Shown here in pieces: positions 27,205-36,490 of a stretch of DNA of 64,000 nucleotides. The DNA lies in contig NZ_CACSJP010000004.1 of the NCBI RefSeq assembly GCF_902706095.1, forward strand, positions 248,001-312,000, read 5' to 3'. Every line of letters begins with the position of its first letter. Position 1 is the first letter of the stretch. The position numbers and the translations under genes are program-made. Under the pieces are notes generated by a model, which saw only the letters and a program-made list of their open reading frames with translations, did no database searches and was not told where the DNA came from. The stretch comes from Rhizobium sp. 18065 (GTDB taxonomy: Bacteria; Pseudomonadota; Alphaproteobacteria; Rhizobiales; Rhizobiaceae).

Positions 27205-28144
27205 CGAAGGCCCCCATGCGTTTGGCGATCGTCAGGTAGATGCCCATGATGACGATCGGCACGACCGAGAAGGCGGCGGCGAGCGGGATATTGCCGGCCG
27301 TGCCCTGCTGGGCATAGACGGCCTGGCCGATGAACAGCCGCGACGAGCCGATGATCTGCGGGATGATGTAATCGCCCAATGTCAGCGAGAAGGTGAAGAT
27401 CGAACCGGCGACGATGCCGGGCAAAGCGAGTGGAAACAGCACATGACGGAAGGTCTGGCGTGGGTCGGCGCCGAGATCGCCCGATGCCTCGATCAGGTTG
27501 CCGGGCACGCGTTCCAGCGCTGCCTGGGTCGGCAGGATCATATAGGGCAGCCAGACATAGACGAAGACGATGAAGGTGCCGATATAGCTGATCGACAGGG
27601 AGTTGCCGCCGATCACCGGCGTCGCCAGAACGCCGTCGAGCAGCCAGGTCAGATGCAGCTTGGCAAAGATCCAGGTGAGGATGCCTTCCTTGGCGAGGAT
27701 CAGCTTCCAGGCATAGATCTTGACCAGATAGCTCGACCAGAGCGGTAGCATGATGCCGAGATAGAAGATGGCCTTCCATTTTCCGGTGGCATAGCGGGCG
27801 GCATAATAGGCGATCGGGAAGGCAAGCAGTGCCGAGGCGAGCGTCACCGAGATGGCCATCAGCAGCGTGCGCAGGATGATGTCGAAATTCGACGGGATCA
27901 GCAGTTGCCTGTAGGTCGACAGTGTGAATTCGTAGGTGATCAGGCCGGAGAAGTCATCGATGGCAAAGAAGCTCTGCAGCAAAAGCGCGAGCAGCGAGCC
28001 GACATAGATGATGCCGAGCCAGAGCAGGGGCGGCACCAGCATCAGGACCAGCAGCAGGTTGGGCCTCCGCCAGAACAGATCCGAGAGCCGCCCCGCCAGG
28101 CCGTTGCGGCCGGGAAGAATGGCGGTGGTGGGGGCCATGCTCAT
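27194..28144 (-). CDS. Putrescine/spermidine-type ABC permease (PotB/YdcU-like)
   Basis: Permease of 316 aa. The open frame extends to 28369, but the ATG at 28144 overlaps the ATPase stop as ATGA, and the protein then begins with a normal cytoplasmic N-terminus ([20 protein letters not shown]). A PotB-like EAA loop is visible ([28 protein letters not shown]), followed by [11 protein letters not shown]. It overlaps the following PotC-like gene by 11 bp. It lies in the middle of a five-gene leftward operon. Confidence 0.92.
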   Translation of the reverse strand: MSMAPTTAILPGRNGLAGRLSDLFWRRPNLLLVLMLVPPLLWLGIIYVGSLLALLLQSFFAIDDFSGLITYEFTLSTYRQLLIPSNFDIILRTLLMAISVTLASALLAFPIAYYAARYATGKWKAIFYLGIMLPLWSSYLVKIYAWKLILAKEGILTWIFAKLHLTWLLDGVLATPVIGGNSLSISYIGTFIVFVYVWLPYMILPTQAALERVPGNLIEASGDLGADPRQTFRHVLFPLALPGIVAGSIFTFSLTLGDYIIPQIIGSSRLFIGQAVYAQQGTAGNIPLAAAFSVVPIVIMGIYLTIAKRMGAFDAL

Positions 28145-29130
28145 GCCAGGTCCTCCATGGTGTGGAGGTCGCTTTGCTGCCAGGTGATGCGGGTGGTTTC
28201 GCCGGGGTTCGGCACGGGCTGGCCGGCCGGGACCACGACGCAGAGCGGCAGGTTGCCGACATCGAGGAACAGGCGGGTTGCGCTGCCGAGGAAGCTTTTC
28301 GAGCGCACCGTCGCGGGGATGCCGCCGTCGGCACTCAGGCGGATCGCTTCGGGCCTGAGGCTCGTCCATCTGGCCTCGCCGCCGAGCTTTGCCATGTCGG
28401 CCGGGGCAATGACATTCGAAGAGCCGACGAAATCGGCGACGAAGCGGGTCTTTGGTCGGTTGTAGATGTCTTCCGGCGTGCCGGCCTGGACGATCCGGCC
28501 GTCGTTGAAGACGGCGACGCGGTCGGCCATCGACAGGGCCTCGCCCTGGTCGTGGGTGACGAAGACAAAGGTGATGCCGAGCGCGCGCTGCAGGCTCTTC
28601 AATTCCTCCTGCATCTGCTCGCGCAGCTTGAGATCGAGCGCGCCGAGCGGCTCATCAAGTAGCAGGACCTTCGGTTTGTTGACCAGCGCCCGGGCAAGCG
28701 CCACGCGTTGCCGCTGGCCGCCGGAAAGCTGGCCGGGTTTGCGGGTACCGTAGCCGGGCAGCTTGACCAGTTCGAGCGCCTTTTCGGCTTCGCGCAGACG
28801 CTCGGTCTTGGCCACGCCCTTGACCATCAGGCCATAGGCGACATTGTCGAGAATGCTCAGATGCGGGAAGAGGGCGTAGTCCTGGAAGACCGTATTGACG
28901 TTGCGGCGATAGGGCGGCACGCCGCCGGCCTTTTCGCCAAAAATCTCGATTTCGCCACCGGTTGGCTGTTCGAAGCCGGCGATCAGGCGCAGGCAGGTGG
29001 TCTTGCCGGATCCCGACGGGCCGAGCATGGCGAAGAACTCGCCGGGTTCGATGGTCAGGTCGACCGCGTCGACAGCTTTGACGGTGCCGAAATGGCGCGA
29101 CACCTTCGTGAAGGAAACGGCAGCGGTCAT
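28141..29130 (-). CDS. Putrescine/spermidine-type ABC ATPase (PotA/YdcT-like)
   Basis: ATPase of 329 aa. Walker A GPSGSGKTT near residue 39, Q-loop TVFQDYALFPHL, signature LSGGQRQRVALARAL, Walker B LLLDEPLGALD and H-loop VTHDQGEAL are complete. The C-terminal TOBE-type regulatory domain starts near residue 235. It begins downstream of a composite inverted-repeat element (29146-29319) that separates it from the binding-protein gene. The stop overlaps the PotB-like start. Confidence 0.94.
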   Translation of the reverse strand: MTAAVSFTKVSRHFGTVKAVDAVDLTIEPGEFFAMLGPSGSGKTTCLRLIAGFEQPTGGEIEIFGEKAGGVPPYRRNVNTVFQDYALFPHLSILDNVAYGLMVKGVAKTERLREAEKALELVKLPGYGTRKPGQLSGGQRQRVALARALVNKPKVLLLDEPLGALDLKLREQMQEELKSLQRALGITFVFVTHDQGEALSMADRVAVFNDGRIVQAGTPEDIYNRPKTRFVADFVGSSNVIAPADMAKLGGEARWTSLRPEAIRLSADGGIPATVRSKSFLGSATRLFLDVGNLPLCVVVPAGQPVPNPGETTRITWQQSDLHTMEDLA

Positions 29131-29145
29131 GGGGACTCCGGCTCC

Positions 29146-29319
29146 ATCTCTCCCCTTGCGGGAGAGAATGTGATTTCAGCAGCTTAGCGTCAGCTAAGTG
29201 CCAGAAATCGCAAGAGAGGGGGGGGGTAGGCTTGCCCCTCTCTTGCAAAATCTAACGCTTAGCCTCGCTTCGCTCGGCTAATTCGTTGATGTTGCTTTCT
29301 CCCCCGCAAGGGGGGAGAT
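29146..29319. repeat. Composite inverted-repeat element between binding protein and ATPase genes
   Basis: Outer arms of about 22 bp (29146-29167, ATCTCTCCCCTTGCGG type, and 29297-29319) are imperfect inverted copies. Nested inside is a perfect 12-bp inverted repeat, GCAAGAGAGGGG (29210-29221) with CCCCTCTCTTGC (29235-29246). A TTAGC/GCTAA pair lies further in. It lies within the polyamine operon and may act as an mRNA processing or differential-expression element. Confidence 0.75.
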
Positions 29320-29326
29320 ACAGAGA

Positions 29327-30484
29327 CTACCGACCGCCGATCACGCCGATATAGTCGGAGACCCAGCGGTGGTAGGGCACGCACTCGCCGGTGCTGCACT
29401 TGCTGGTCGGGGTGCGCCAGAACTTGATCTGGTCGAAGTTGTCGAAGCCGTTGGTCTTGCAGCCTTCGTCACCGTAGAGCGCATTGCCCTTGCAGGCAGC
29501 CGGGACGGAGGGAACGGTGCCGAACCAGGCGGAGACGTCGCCCTGGACCTTCTGCGACAGTGAATGCTCCATCCACATATAGGCGCAGTTGGGATGTTCG
29601 CTGTCGGCATGTAGCATGGTGGTATCGGCCCAGCCGGTCACGCCTTCTTCCGGGAAGGTAGAGGCGATCTTGGTGCCTTCGGCCTTCATCAGGTTGACCT
29701 GGAACGGCCAGGAACCGGAGGCAACGACACCTTCGTTCTTGAAGTCGTCGATCTGGATCATGGCGTCGTGCCAGTAGCGACCAACCAGCTTGCGCTGGCC
29801 GCGCAGCAGGTCGAGGGCGGCCTTGTACTGGTCCTCGTTCAGCTCGTAGGGGTCCTTGATGCCGAGTTCCGGCTTGTGCTTCATCAGGTAAAGGGCGGCG
29901 TCCGCGACATAGATCGGGCCGTCATAGGCCTGGACGCGGCCCTTGTTGGACTTGCCGTCGGGGAGGGTCTGCTCTTCGAAGACGACGTTCCAGCTCTTCG
30001 GCGCTTCATCCTTGAAGGCGTCGGTATTGTACATCAGGACGTTTGCGCCCCAGACATAGGGTGTGCCGTAATGCACGTCGTTGACGGTATGCCACGGCGC
30101 ATTCTGCAGGCGCTCGTCGATGGTGCTCCACGAAGGAATGAGTGCCGTATTGATCGGCTGGACACGCTTGCCGGCAACCAGGCGCAGCGAGGCGTCGCCG
30201 GAGGCGGTGACGAGGTCGAAGCCGCCTTCGTTCATCAGGGCGACCATTTCGTCGGAGGTGGCGGCGGTCTTGACGGTGACCATGCAGCCGGTCTTCTTTT
30301 CGAACTCGGTGACCCAATCGTAGTTCTTGTCGGTCTCGCCACGCTCGATATAGCCGGCCCAGGCGACGATCGAGAGTGCGCCTTCGCCGGCACCGAGCAC
30401 CTGCAGCGGCTCCTGGGCGACGGCGGCGGAGGTGATACTCAGAACTGAGGCAAGGACGGTGCAGGACTTCAGAATGGACTTCAT
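29327..30484 (-). CDS. Polyamine-type ABC substrate-binding protein (PotD/YdcS-like)
   Basis: Periplasmic binding protein of 385 aa with a Sec signal at 1-23 (MKSILKSCTVLASVLSITSA, cleavage near AVA-QEP). Family text: LSIVAWAGYIERG, WVTEFEKKTGCMVTVKTAATSDEMVALM, FDLVTASGDASLRLVAGKRVQP and YGTPYVWGANVLMYN. Several C-terminal cysteines (ACKGNALYGDEGC, CSTGEC) may pair. It is first in the operon ending in aminobutyraldehyde dehydrogenase, so putrescine is the best guess for the ligand. Confidence 0.92.
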   Translation of the reverse strand: MKSILKSCTVLASVLSITSAAVAQEPLQVLGAGEGALSIVAWAGYIERGETDKNYDWVTEFEKKTGCMVTVKTAATSDEMVALMNEGGFDLVTASGDASLRLVAGKRVQPINTALIPSWSTIDERLQNAPWHTVNDVHYGTPYVWGANVLMYNTDAFKDEAPKSWNVVFEEQTLPDGKSNKGRVQAYDGPIYVADAALYLMKHKPELGIKDPYELNEDQYKAALDLLRGQRKLVGRYWHDAMIQIDDFKNEGVVASGSWPFQVNLMKAEGTKIASTFPEEGVTGWADTTMLHADSEHPNCAYMWMEHSLSQKVQGDVSAWFGTVPSVPAACKGNALYGDEGCKTNGFDNFDQIKFWRTPTSKCSTGECVPYHRWVSDYIGVIGGR

Positions 30485-30571
30485 CGCGAGGTCTCCCGGT
30501 TTTTGAGGGGCCGCATTTTCACGGCGTTTTGTTCCCGGTTTTGAAGGTGGCGTTAAAAAGCCGCATTCGCA

Positions 30572-30623
30572 AATTCATTCGTCAGAATGATGGTATCGGT
30601 TTTTCCGATATCGACGATGAATT
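30572..30623. repeat. Long imperfect hairpin at the 3' end of the LysR gene
   Basis: TATCGG (30594-30599) and CCGATA (30605-30610) surround TTTTT. Outside them AATTCATTCGTC (30572-30583) pairs with GACGATGAATT (30613-30623), with one bulged T. The right arm includes the LysR stop codon. It may end or protect the LysR transcript before the ydcS-like gene. No T-tract follows on the minus strand. Confidence 0.45.
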
Positions 30624-31533
30624 ATCCGCGAACGCGTCCACTGCGGGTCGCCTCGGCGATGCCGACGAAGTCGCGGGCGGCCTGGGGCAGGCTCGAGCCC
30701 TTGCGCCAGACCATGCCGACCTGCACGACGGGAAGGGCGCCGGAGACATCGCGGCTTTCGATGCGGTCGCCTTCCAGCGACCAGGGGCGGTAGACGAGAT
30801 CGGGCAGAAGTGCCACGCCGGCGCCTGTCGCGACCAGGCTGCGCACTGCTTCGACCGACCGCGTGCGGAAGGCGACATGCGGGCGGGCGCCGAGAGCCGA
30901 GAGAAGCTTGCCGGTGTTTTCCTCGATTTCATCCACCGTCAGCATGATCAGCGGTTCCTTGGTGATGTCTGCAATCGAGATGATGTCGGCCGACACCAGC
31001 GGATGACCGATCGGCAGCCAGAGACGGTAGGGCGAGGTTTCGAGGATTTCCGCCTGCAATGCCAACCGGTCGCGCAGGTTGGAGATGACCATGACGGCGA
31101 CATCGAGTTCGCCGCCGACCAGGAGGTGCTCGAGATAGGAGCCATTGTCCTCGATCGCCGAGACCTCGACGCCGGGGCAGGCGCGGCGGTAGCGGGCGAG
31201 AAGATCGGACAGGACGTAACCTGCGACCAGCGAGGTGACGCCTATATTCAGCGTGCCGCCGGTATTGTTCTTGGTTTCGGCAAAGGAGTTGCGCGCATCC
31301 GAGACGGTTGCGAGGATCTTGGTCGCGTGGCGGAGGAACTGGTGGCCGTTATAGGTGATCGACAGGCCGCGTGGGTGGCGATCGAACAGTTCGACCCCGA
31401 GATCGCCTTCCAGTTCCTTGATCGCTTCGGTCACGGAGGACTGGGAAATCGACAGGTTCTGGGCGGCGCGGGTGATCGAGCCCAGTTCTGCGACGGCGAC
31501 GAAATATTGCAACTGACGAATGGTGAAGGCCAT
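30622..31533 (-). CDS. LysR family transcriptional regulator
   Basis: Regulator of 303 aa. The N-terminal winged helix-turn-helix is clear (MAFTIRQLQYFVAVAELGSITRAAQNLSISQSSVTEAIKELEGDLGVELFDRH), followed by a LysR effector domain from about residue 92. The ATG at 31533 is preferred over the longer frame to 31569 because it opens the conserved motif directly. It lies upstream of and in line with the polyamine-type operon and is divergent from the EamA transporter, either of which could be its target. Confidence 0.93.
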   Translation of the reverse strand: MAFTIRQLQYFVAVAELGSITRAAQNLSISQSSVTEAIKELEGDLGVELFDRHPRGLSITYNGHQFLRHATKILATVSDARNSFAETKNNTGGTLNIGVTSLVAGYVLSDLLARYRRACPGVEVSAIEDNGSYLEHLLVGGELDVAVMVISNLRDRLALQAEILETSPYRLWLPIGHPLVSADIISIADITKEPLIMLTVDEIEENTGKLLSALGARPHVAFRTRSVEAVRSLVATGAGVALLPDLVYRPWSLEGDRIESRDVSGALPVVQVGMVWRKGSSLPQAARDFVGIAEATRSGRVRG

Positions 31534-31714
31534 GGCAACTATACAGCATGGAGATGAGGCTTCGAACAAGGGGCGTCAGCACTTGTCAGGTTGCAGGGCA
31601 GCCATGAATTTCTGGACTAGGCAAATGGCGTCATGGGTGTAGGATCAAACGGCTGCACTGCAGGTTCGTGCACCGCCATCCCGTTTCATACCCCCAAAGC
31701 ATCCGTATCCCATC

Positions 31715-32611
31715 ATGAAATCGACGCCGCTCGGCTATACCTTTACCTTCCTCGCCTTTTCCGTCTTCGCCATTCAGGACGGCATCTCCAAACACCTGGG
31801 GGCAAGCTATTCGCCGGTGCAGGTTGCGATGGTGCGCTACTGGGCTTTTGTCGCTTTCGCCCTGTTCCTGGCCAGCCGCGCGCCGGGAGGACTGGCCGCT
31901 GCGGTGGCAACCAAGCGGCCGCTCTTGCAGGTGCTTCGCGGTCTCATCCTGTTTTCGCAGATCCTGATCTCGATCGTCGCCTTCACCAAGGTGGGACTGG
32001 CGCAAAGCCAGGCGATTTTCGCCGCGGGCCCGATTTTCGTCGCGCTGCTCTCGATGCCGATCCTGGGCGAAAAGGTCGGCTGGCGCCGCTGGACGGCGAT
32101 CGTCTTCGGGCTCGTCGGGGTGGTGATCATGCTCTCGCCGACGGCAGGCGGCTTCAACGTCTATATCTGGCTGCCGTTGATCTGCGCCGTGCTCGGCGCG
32201 GTCTACGGTATCGCCACGCGTCTGGTCAGTCGTGACGACCAGCCGTCGACCTCATTTTTCTACCTGGCGATCGTCGGCTTCATCGGCGCAAGCCTGCTTG
32301 GGCCGTTCTTCTGGGTGCCGTTCGCGGCGATAGACTGGGCCTGGATGGGTGGGCTCTGCTGCACGGGCATTGTCGGGCATTTCGCCCTGATCCGGGCCTA
32401 TGAGAACCTTGATGCGGTGATCGTCCAGCCGATTTCCTACTGGCAATTGGTCATCGGCGCGGTGATCGCCATTTCCGTCTTCGGCGAAGTCCTGCGCTGG
32501 AACACGGTGGTCGGTGCGACAATCGTCGTCGGCGCAGGCTTGTTCACCGTCTGGCGCGAATGGGTGGTCTCCCGCCGTGTGCGCCGGGCCGAGGAAGAGG
32601 CGCGCGTGTAA
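31715..32611 (+). CDS. DMT superfamily (EamA) transporter
   Basis: Ten-helix drug/metabolite exporter, 298 aa, with two EamA repeats (about 6-140 and 152-280). Signature text: FAIQDGISKHLGASYSPVQVAMVRYW, AQSQAIFAAGPIFVALLSMPILGEKVGWRRW and AVIVQPISYWQLVIGAVIAISVFGEVLRWNTVVGATIV. Substrates for this family range widely (amino acids, metabolites) and cannot be told here. It is divergent from LysR with a gap of about 180 bp. A short basic tail (RRVRRAEEEARV) ends the protein. Confidence 0.88.
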   Translation: MKSTPLGYTFTFLAFSVFAIQDGISKHLGASYSPVQVAMVRYWAFVAFALFLASRAPGGLAAAVATKRPLLQVLRGLILFSQILISIVAFTKVGLAQSQAIFAAGPIFVALLSMPILGEKVGWRRWTAIVFGLVGVVIMLSPTAGGFNVYIWLPLICAVLGAVYGIATRLVSRDDQPSTSFFYLAIVGFIGASLLGPFFWVPFAAIDWAWMGGLCCTGIVGHFALIRAYENLDAVIVQPISYWQLVIGAVIAISVFGEVLRWNTVVGATIVVGAGLFTVWREWVVSRRVRRAEEEARV

Positions 32612-32651
32612 CGGTTTCCGACAATCACGCAAGACGGTTGGTGGAACTGCT

Positions 32652-33494
32652 CTACAGCGTTGCCTGCGTCCGGCGATTGCGCAGCGCGCCGATGATGAAG
32701 ACGGCTACGAACATCGAGCTCATGACCAGGACGATCGTCGGTGCCGGCGCGCTGTCGAGAAAGAAGCTCAGATAGATCCCGATCAGCGATGCCAGAACGG
32801 CGACCGATACGGCGGCGATCAGCATCGACTGGAAGCGCCGAGTGATCAGGAAGGCGATGGCGCCGGGTGTCACCAGCATGGCAACCGAGAGGATGATGCC
32901 GACCGCCTTCAAGGCGCCGACGACGACCAGCGACAGAACCGCCAACTGGCCGTAGTGCAGGACGCGCACCGACAGGCCGATGGCGCGGGCATGCTGCGGA
33001 TCGAAGGCATGGGCGAGCAGGTCCTTGCGCAGGACGACGAGGAAGGCTGTGGCCGCCAGCGCGATCAGGCCTGTCTCGATGAGGTCGGAGGGCAGGATGC
33101 CGAGCATGTCACCGAACAGGATATGGTCGAGATGCACGCTGCTCTCGACATTGACATAGAGCACAATTCCCAGACCGAACATGCCGGAGAACACGATGCC
33201 GAGCACCGTGTCTTCCTTGATGCGGCTGTTCTCCTTGACGTAGCCGGTCATCAGCGCACAGGCGAGGCCGGCGATGAAGGCGCCGATCGCCAGCGGAATC
33301 CCGGCTATATAGGCGATGACGATGCCGGGTAGCACGGCATGGGAAACCGCGTCGCCCATCAGCGACCAGCCCTTGAGGACGAGGAAACAGGAGAGCAGGG
33401 CCATCGGCACGGCAATCATCAGTGTGATGACGAAGGCCGTCTGCATGAAAGGCAGCTGGAAGGGCAGGATCAGCAGTTCGAGTGTTTCGCTCAT
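32652..33494 (-). CDS. sitD: Manganese/iron ABC permease SitD
   Basis: Membrane permease of 280 aa of the metal ABC-3 family. The long open frame to 33911 is rejected, since the ATG at 33494 overlaps the sitC stop as ATGA and begins [24 protein letters not shown]. Text typical of MntB/SitD: LSCFLVLKGWSLMGDAVSHAVLPGIVIAYIAGIPLAIGAF and VGIILSVAMLVTPGAIAFLITRRF. It is the last gene of sitABCD. Manganese as the main substrate is inferred from rhizobial SitABCD. Confidence 0.92.
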   Translation of the reverse strand: MSETLELLILPFQLPFMQTAFVITLMIAVPMALLSCFLVLKGWSLMGDAVSHAVLPGIVIAYIAGIPLAIGAFIAGLACALMTGYVKENSRIKEDTVLGIVFSGMFGLGIVLYVNVESSVHLDHILFGDMLGILPSDLIETGLIALAATAFLVVLRKDLLAHAFDPQHARAIGLSVRVLHYGQLAVLSLVVVGALKAVGIILSVAMLVTPGAIAFLITRRFQSMLIAAVSVAVLASLIGIYLSFFLDSAPAPTIVLVMSSMFVAVFIIGALRNRRTQATL

Positions 33495-34366
33495 GTTGCA
33501 CGCTCCAGTTCCAGCGGTTCCAGTGCAAGGCGGGCGCGACGGCGGGCGGCGAACAGGCCGTGCTTGGGGGCAAGCAGGAAGGCCGCGACGAAGATCAGCG
33601 ATTGCAGCACGACGATGACGCCGCCGGTTGCGCCGTCGAGGAAATAGCTCAGGTAAGCGCCGATGAAACTGGTGCCGGCACCGATGGCGAGCGCCATCAG
33701 GATCAGCCGCTGGAAGCGATCGGTCAACAAATAGGCTGTTGCGCCCGGGGTGACGACCATGGCGATCACAAGGAAGGCGCCGACGGTCTGCATGGCGGCA
33801 ACGGTCGAGGCGGCGAGCAGGGTGAAGAAGATCACTTTCAGGCGCTCGGGTTTCAGGCCGATGGACCGGGCATGGTTTTCGTCGAAGAAGGCTACCATCA
33901 GGTCCTTCCATTTCAGCGCCAGGACCAAGAGGCTGATGCCGCCGATCAGGACAAGCTGCAGGGTGTCGGCCGGGGTGATGGCGAGGATATTGCCGAGCAC
34001 GATTGACTTGATGTCGATCGAGACGGGCGAGATCGACACCATGAACAGGCCAAGGCCGAAGAAGGAGGTGAAGATCAGTCCGATGATCGCGTCTTCCTTG
34101 AGCTTGGTGCGCTGGTTGAGGAAGAGAATGGCGAGCGCTGCCAGGCCGCCGGAGAGAAAGGCGCCGAAGGCAAAGGGCAGGCCGAGCATATAGGCGCCAG
34201 CGACGCCGGGCACGATGGCATGCGAGAGGGCGTCGCCGATCAGCGACCAGCCCTTCAGCATCAGATAGGCCGAGAGAAAGCCGCAGACACCACCGACCAG
34301 GGCGCTGACGAAGATCGCATTGCGCATGTAGTCATAGGTGAAGGGCTCAAGCAGGACGGTCATCAT
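33491..34366 (-). CDS. sitC: Manganese/iron ABC permease SitC
   Basis: Membrane permease of 291 aa, paralogous to SitD. Shared text: [67 protein letters not shown] and [25 protein letters not shown]. It begins 20 bp inside the end of sitB and ends inside the sitD start, so the operon is translationally tight. The C-terminus is Arg-rich and cytoplasmic. Confidence 0.93.
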   Translation of the reverse strand: MMTVLLEPFTYDYMRNAIFVSALVGGVCGFLSAYLMLKGWSLIGDALSHAIVPGVAGAYMLGLPFAFGAFLSGGLAALAILFLNQRTKLKEDAIIGLIFTSFFGLGLFMVSISPVSIDIKSIVLGNILAITPADTLQLVLIGGISLLVLALKWKDLMVAFFDENHARSIGLKPERLKVIFFTLLAASTVAAMQTVGAFLVIAMVVTPGATAYLLTDRFQRLILMALAIGAGTSFIGAYLSYFLDGATGGVIVVLQSLIFVAAFLLAPKHGLFAARRRARLALEPLELERAT

Positions 34367-35336
34367 CAGCCCTTTCCAGCACGTCTGCCGGCTTCTGCGC
34401 AGGTGCTGGCGGTTTTGTCCCCGGGGCAGCGGCAGGTGTGCCGTAGATCACGAAGGGGCGTTCGTCGTCGGTGATCACCTTGACCTCGCGGCGATCGGCA
34501 TCGTCGTGCAGGTCGCTGCCGGAAAGAACGAAATGGCGCAGGGCACCACCGAAGGCGGCCTTGAGATTGTCTTCGGTGAAGGTGTCTATGGTTGTGCCCG
34601 CAGCCAGTACCGTGCCCTTGACGAAGATTGTGCGGTCGCAGAAGTCGGGCACGCTGCCGAGATTGTGGGTCGAGACGAGCATCACTCTCCCTTCGGCGCG
34701 CAGATCGCGCATCAGGGTGATGATCTGCTCTTCGGTGGTGACATCGACGCCGGTAAACGGCTCATCGAGCAGGATGACCTGACCCTCCTGGGCAAGGGCG
34801 CGGGCGAGGAACACACGCTTGCGCTGGCCGCCGGAGAGTTCGCCGATCTGGCGCTTGCGATAGTCGCCCATGCCGACGCGCGACAGCGCCTCGTCGACCA
34901 GGCGGCGGTCGTTTTTCGAGGGAATGCGGAGGAAATTCATGTGGCCATAGCGGCCCATCATCACCACGTCCTCGACCAGAACCGGGAAATTCCAGTCGAC
35001 CTCTTCGGCCTGCGGCACATAGGCGATCAGGTTTTTTGCCAGCGCATCGTGCACGCTCATGCCGAGCACGCTGATCCGGCCGCCGGCGACCGGCACGAAG
35101 CCCATGATCGCCTTGAACAGGGTGGATTTTCCCGCACCGTTGACGCCGACAAGGGCGGTGATCGTGCCGGTGGGGATGGCAAAGCTCGCATGGCGCAGCG
35201 CCGTGTGGCCATTGCGATAGGTGACCGTGACGTCTTCGGCGACGATGCCCTGACCGGCTGGATATTCCGGATCCTGATTGGGTTTCGGCGCGGATTGCCG
35301 CAGCTTTGCCCGGCGTTGGCTGGAACCCATGATCAT
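34347..35336 (-). CDS. sitB: Manganese/iron ABC ATPase SitB
   Basis: ATPase of 329 aa. Walker [10 protein letters not shown] (near 64), Q-loop [27 protein letters not shown] (the metal-importer hallmark), signature [15 protein letters not shown], Walker [13 protein letters not shown] and H-loop STHNLGS are present. Relative to family length it has an N-terminal Lys/Pro extension of about 30 residues and a C-terminal Pro/Ala-rich extension ([18 protein letters not shown]) of about 50 residues. Its start overlaps the sitA stop by 4 bp. Confidence 0.94.
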   Translation of the reverse strand: MIMGSSQRRAKLRQSAPKPNQDPEYPAGQGIVAEDVTVTYRNGHTALRHASFAIPTGTITALVGVNGAGKSTLFKAIMGFVPVAGGRISVLGMSVHDALAKNLIAYVPQAEEVDWNFPVLVEDVVMMGRYGHMNFLRIPSKNDRRLVDEALSRVGMGDYRKRQIGELSGGQRKRVFLARALAQEGQVILLDEPFTGVDVTTEEQIITLMRDLRAEGRVMLVSTHNLGSVPDFCDRTIFVKGTVLAAGTTIDTFTEDNLKAAFGGALRHFVLSGSDLHDDADRREVKVITDDERPFVIYGTPAAAPGTKPPAPAQKPADVLERADDDRPA

Positions 35337-36235
35337 CCTTCAAGTCCCTTGGCAATGGTCGAGACAGTAACCTTCAGAAGGTCGATATAGGTGGGAACCG
35401 GGCCGTCCTCGGTGCTCAGCGAGTCGACATAGAGGACACCGCCGTAATTCGCGCCGGTTTCGGCCGCGACCTGCTTGGCCGGCTTGTCGGATACGGTGCT
35501 TTCGGAAAAGACGACGCGGATCTTGTTGGCGGTCACCGCGTCGATCACGGCCTTGACCTGCTGTGGTGTACCCTGGCTGTCGGCATTGATCGGCCAGAGA
35601 TAAAGCTCCTTCAGGCCGAGATCGCGGGCGAGATAGGAGAAGGCGCCTTCGCTCGTCACCAGCCAGCGTTCATTTTCGGGGAGGGCGGCGATCTGCGCCT
35701 TCATCGGGGCGATCTCGGCCTTGATCTTGTCGGAATAGGCGGCGGCGTTGGCGGCATAGACGGCGGCGTTGTCGGGATCGATCCCGGTCAGCGCCTTGCG
35801 GATATTTTCGACATAGATCAGCGCATTGTCGGGCGACATCCAGGCATGCGGATTGGGCTTGCCGTCATAGGCGCCACCGGAAATGCCCATCGGCGTGACG
35901 CCGTCGCTGACCACGACATTGGGCACATCGCCGAGATTGGCGAGGAATTTTTCAAACCAGGTTTCGAGATTGAGACCGTTCCACAGGACAAGATTGGCGT
36001 CGCTGGCTTTCAGGATATCGCGGGGCGTTGGCTGATAGCCGTGGATTTCGGCGCCGGGCTTGGTGATGCTTTCGACGGTGGCTGCGTCACCTGCAACGTT
36101 TCGGGCAATGTCGGCGATCACGGTGAACGTGGTCACGACCTTGGGCTTGTCGGCGGCGGATGCGGGCAACGGCGCCAGAAGCGCCAGCGCTGCAAACAGC
36201 GCGCCTCCCACGAGGCAGGCAAGTCTTGGCGGCAT
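35333..36235 (-). CDS. sitA: Manganese/iron ABC substrate-binding protein SitA
   Basis: Cluster A-I periplasmic metal-binding protein, 300 aa from the ATG at 36235, which follows GTGGAGATCGTGC; the open frame extends to 36268. A Sec signal occupies about 1-28 ([19 protein letters not shown]). Expected metal ligands are seen as His in [11 protein letters not shown], His in [11 protein letters not shown], Glu in [13 protein letters not shown] and Asp in LYVDSLS. First gene of sitABCD. A Fur/Mur-like box lies just upstream, in line with manganese or iron repression. Confidence 0.94.
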   Translation of the reverse strand: MPPRLACLVGGALFAALALLAPLPASAADKPKVVTTFTVIADIARNVAGDAATVESITKPGAEIHGYQPTPRDILKASDANLVLWNGLNLETWFEKFLANLGDVPNVVVSDGVTPMGISGGAYDGKPNPHAWMSPDNALIYVENIRKALTGIDPDNAAVYAANAAAYSDKIKAEIAPMKAQIAALPENERWLVTSEGAFSYLARDLGLKELYLWPINADSQGTPQQVKAVIDAVTANKIRVVFSESTVSDKPAKQVAAETGANYGGVLYVDSLSTEDGPVPTYIDLLKVTVSTIAKGLEG

Positions 36236-36253
36236 GCACGATCTCCACTTGTT

Positions 36254-36272
36254 GCGAATAATTCTCATTAAA
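36254..36272. promoter_or_regulatory. Fur/Mur-like box before sitA
   Basis: GCGAATAATTCTCATTAAA matches the classical 19-bp Fur box at 12 of 19 positions by hand alignment. It lies 19 bp upstream of the sitA start in the region shared with the divergent His-rich protein. An inverted pair TTGCGAAT (36252-36259) and ATTCGCAA (36314-36321) brackets this region. In rhizobia the Fur homologue Mur represses sit genes with manganese, so Mur is the likely ligand. Confidence 0.45.
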
Positions 36273-36490
36273 ACCTATCGCGCAAATCTGCTTTGTCAAT
36301 GCATTTGCAACTCATTCGCAAAAAGAAACTGTTTTCGGCGAGAGGTTCCTTCCACTTCGGGAATTTCGCCGCCGCCAAGCCGTTGTGCGGCATTGTCGGG
36401 GGCAAGTTAAAGTTTCCGCAAGAACGATCTCATATGGTGGCGCAAGTATTGCGTAAAACAGCGGAGCGGTGTCATGGCGGAGTTCACAGC

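Noticed and set aside
28145..28369. Longer N-terminus for the PotB-like permease
   Set aside because: The extension overlaps the ATPase gene in another frame and is Arg/Pro-rich; the ATGA overlap start at 28144 is much more likely.
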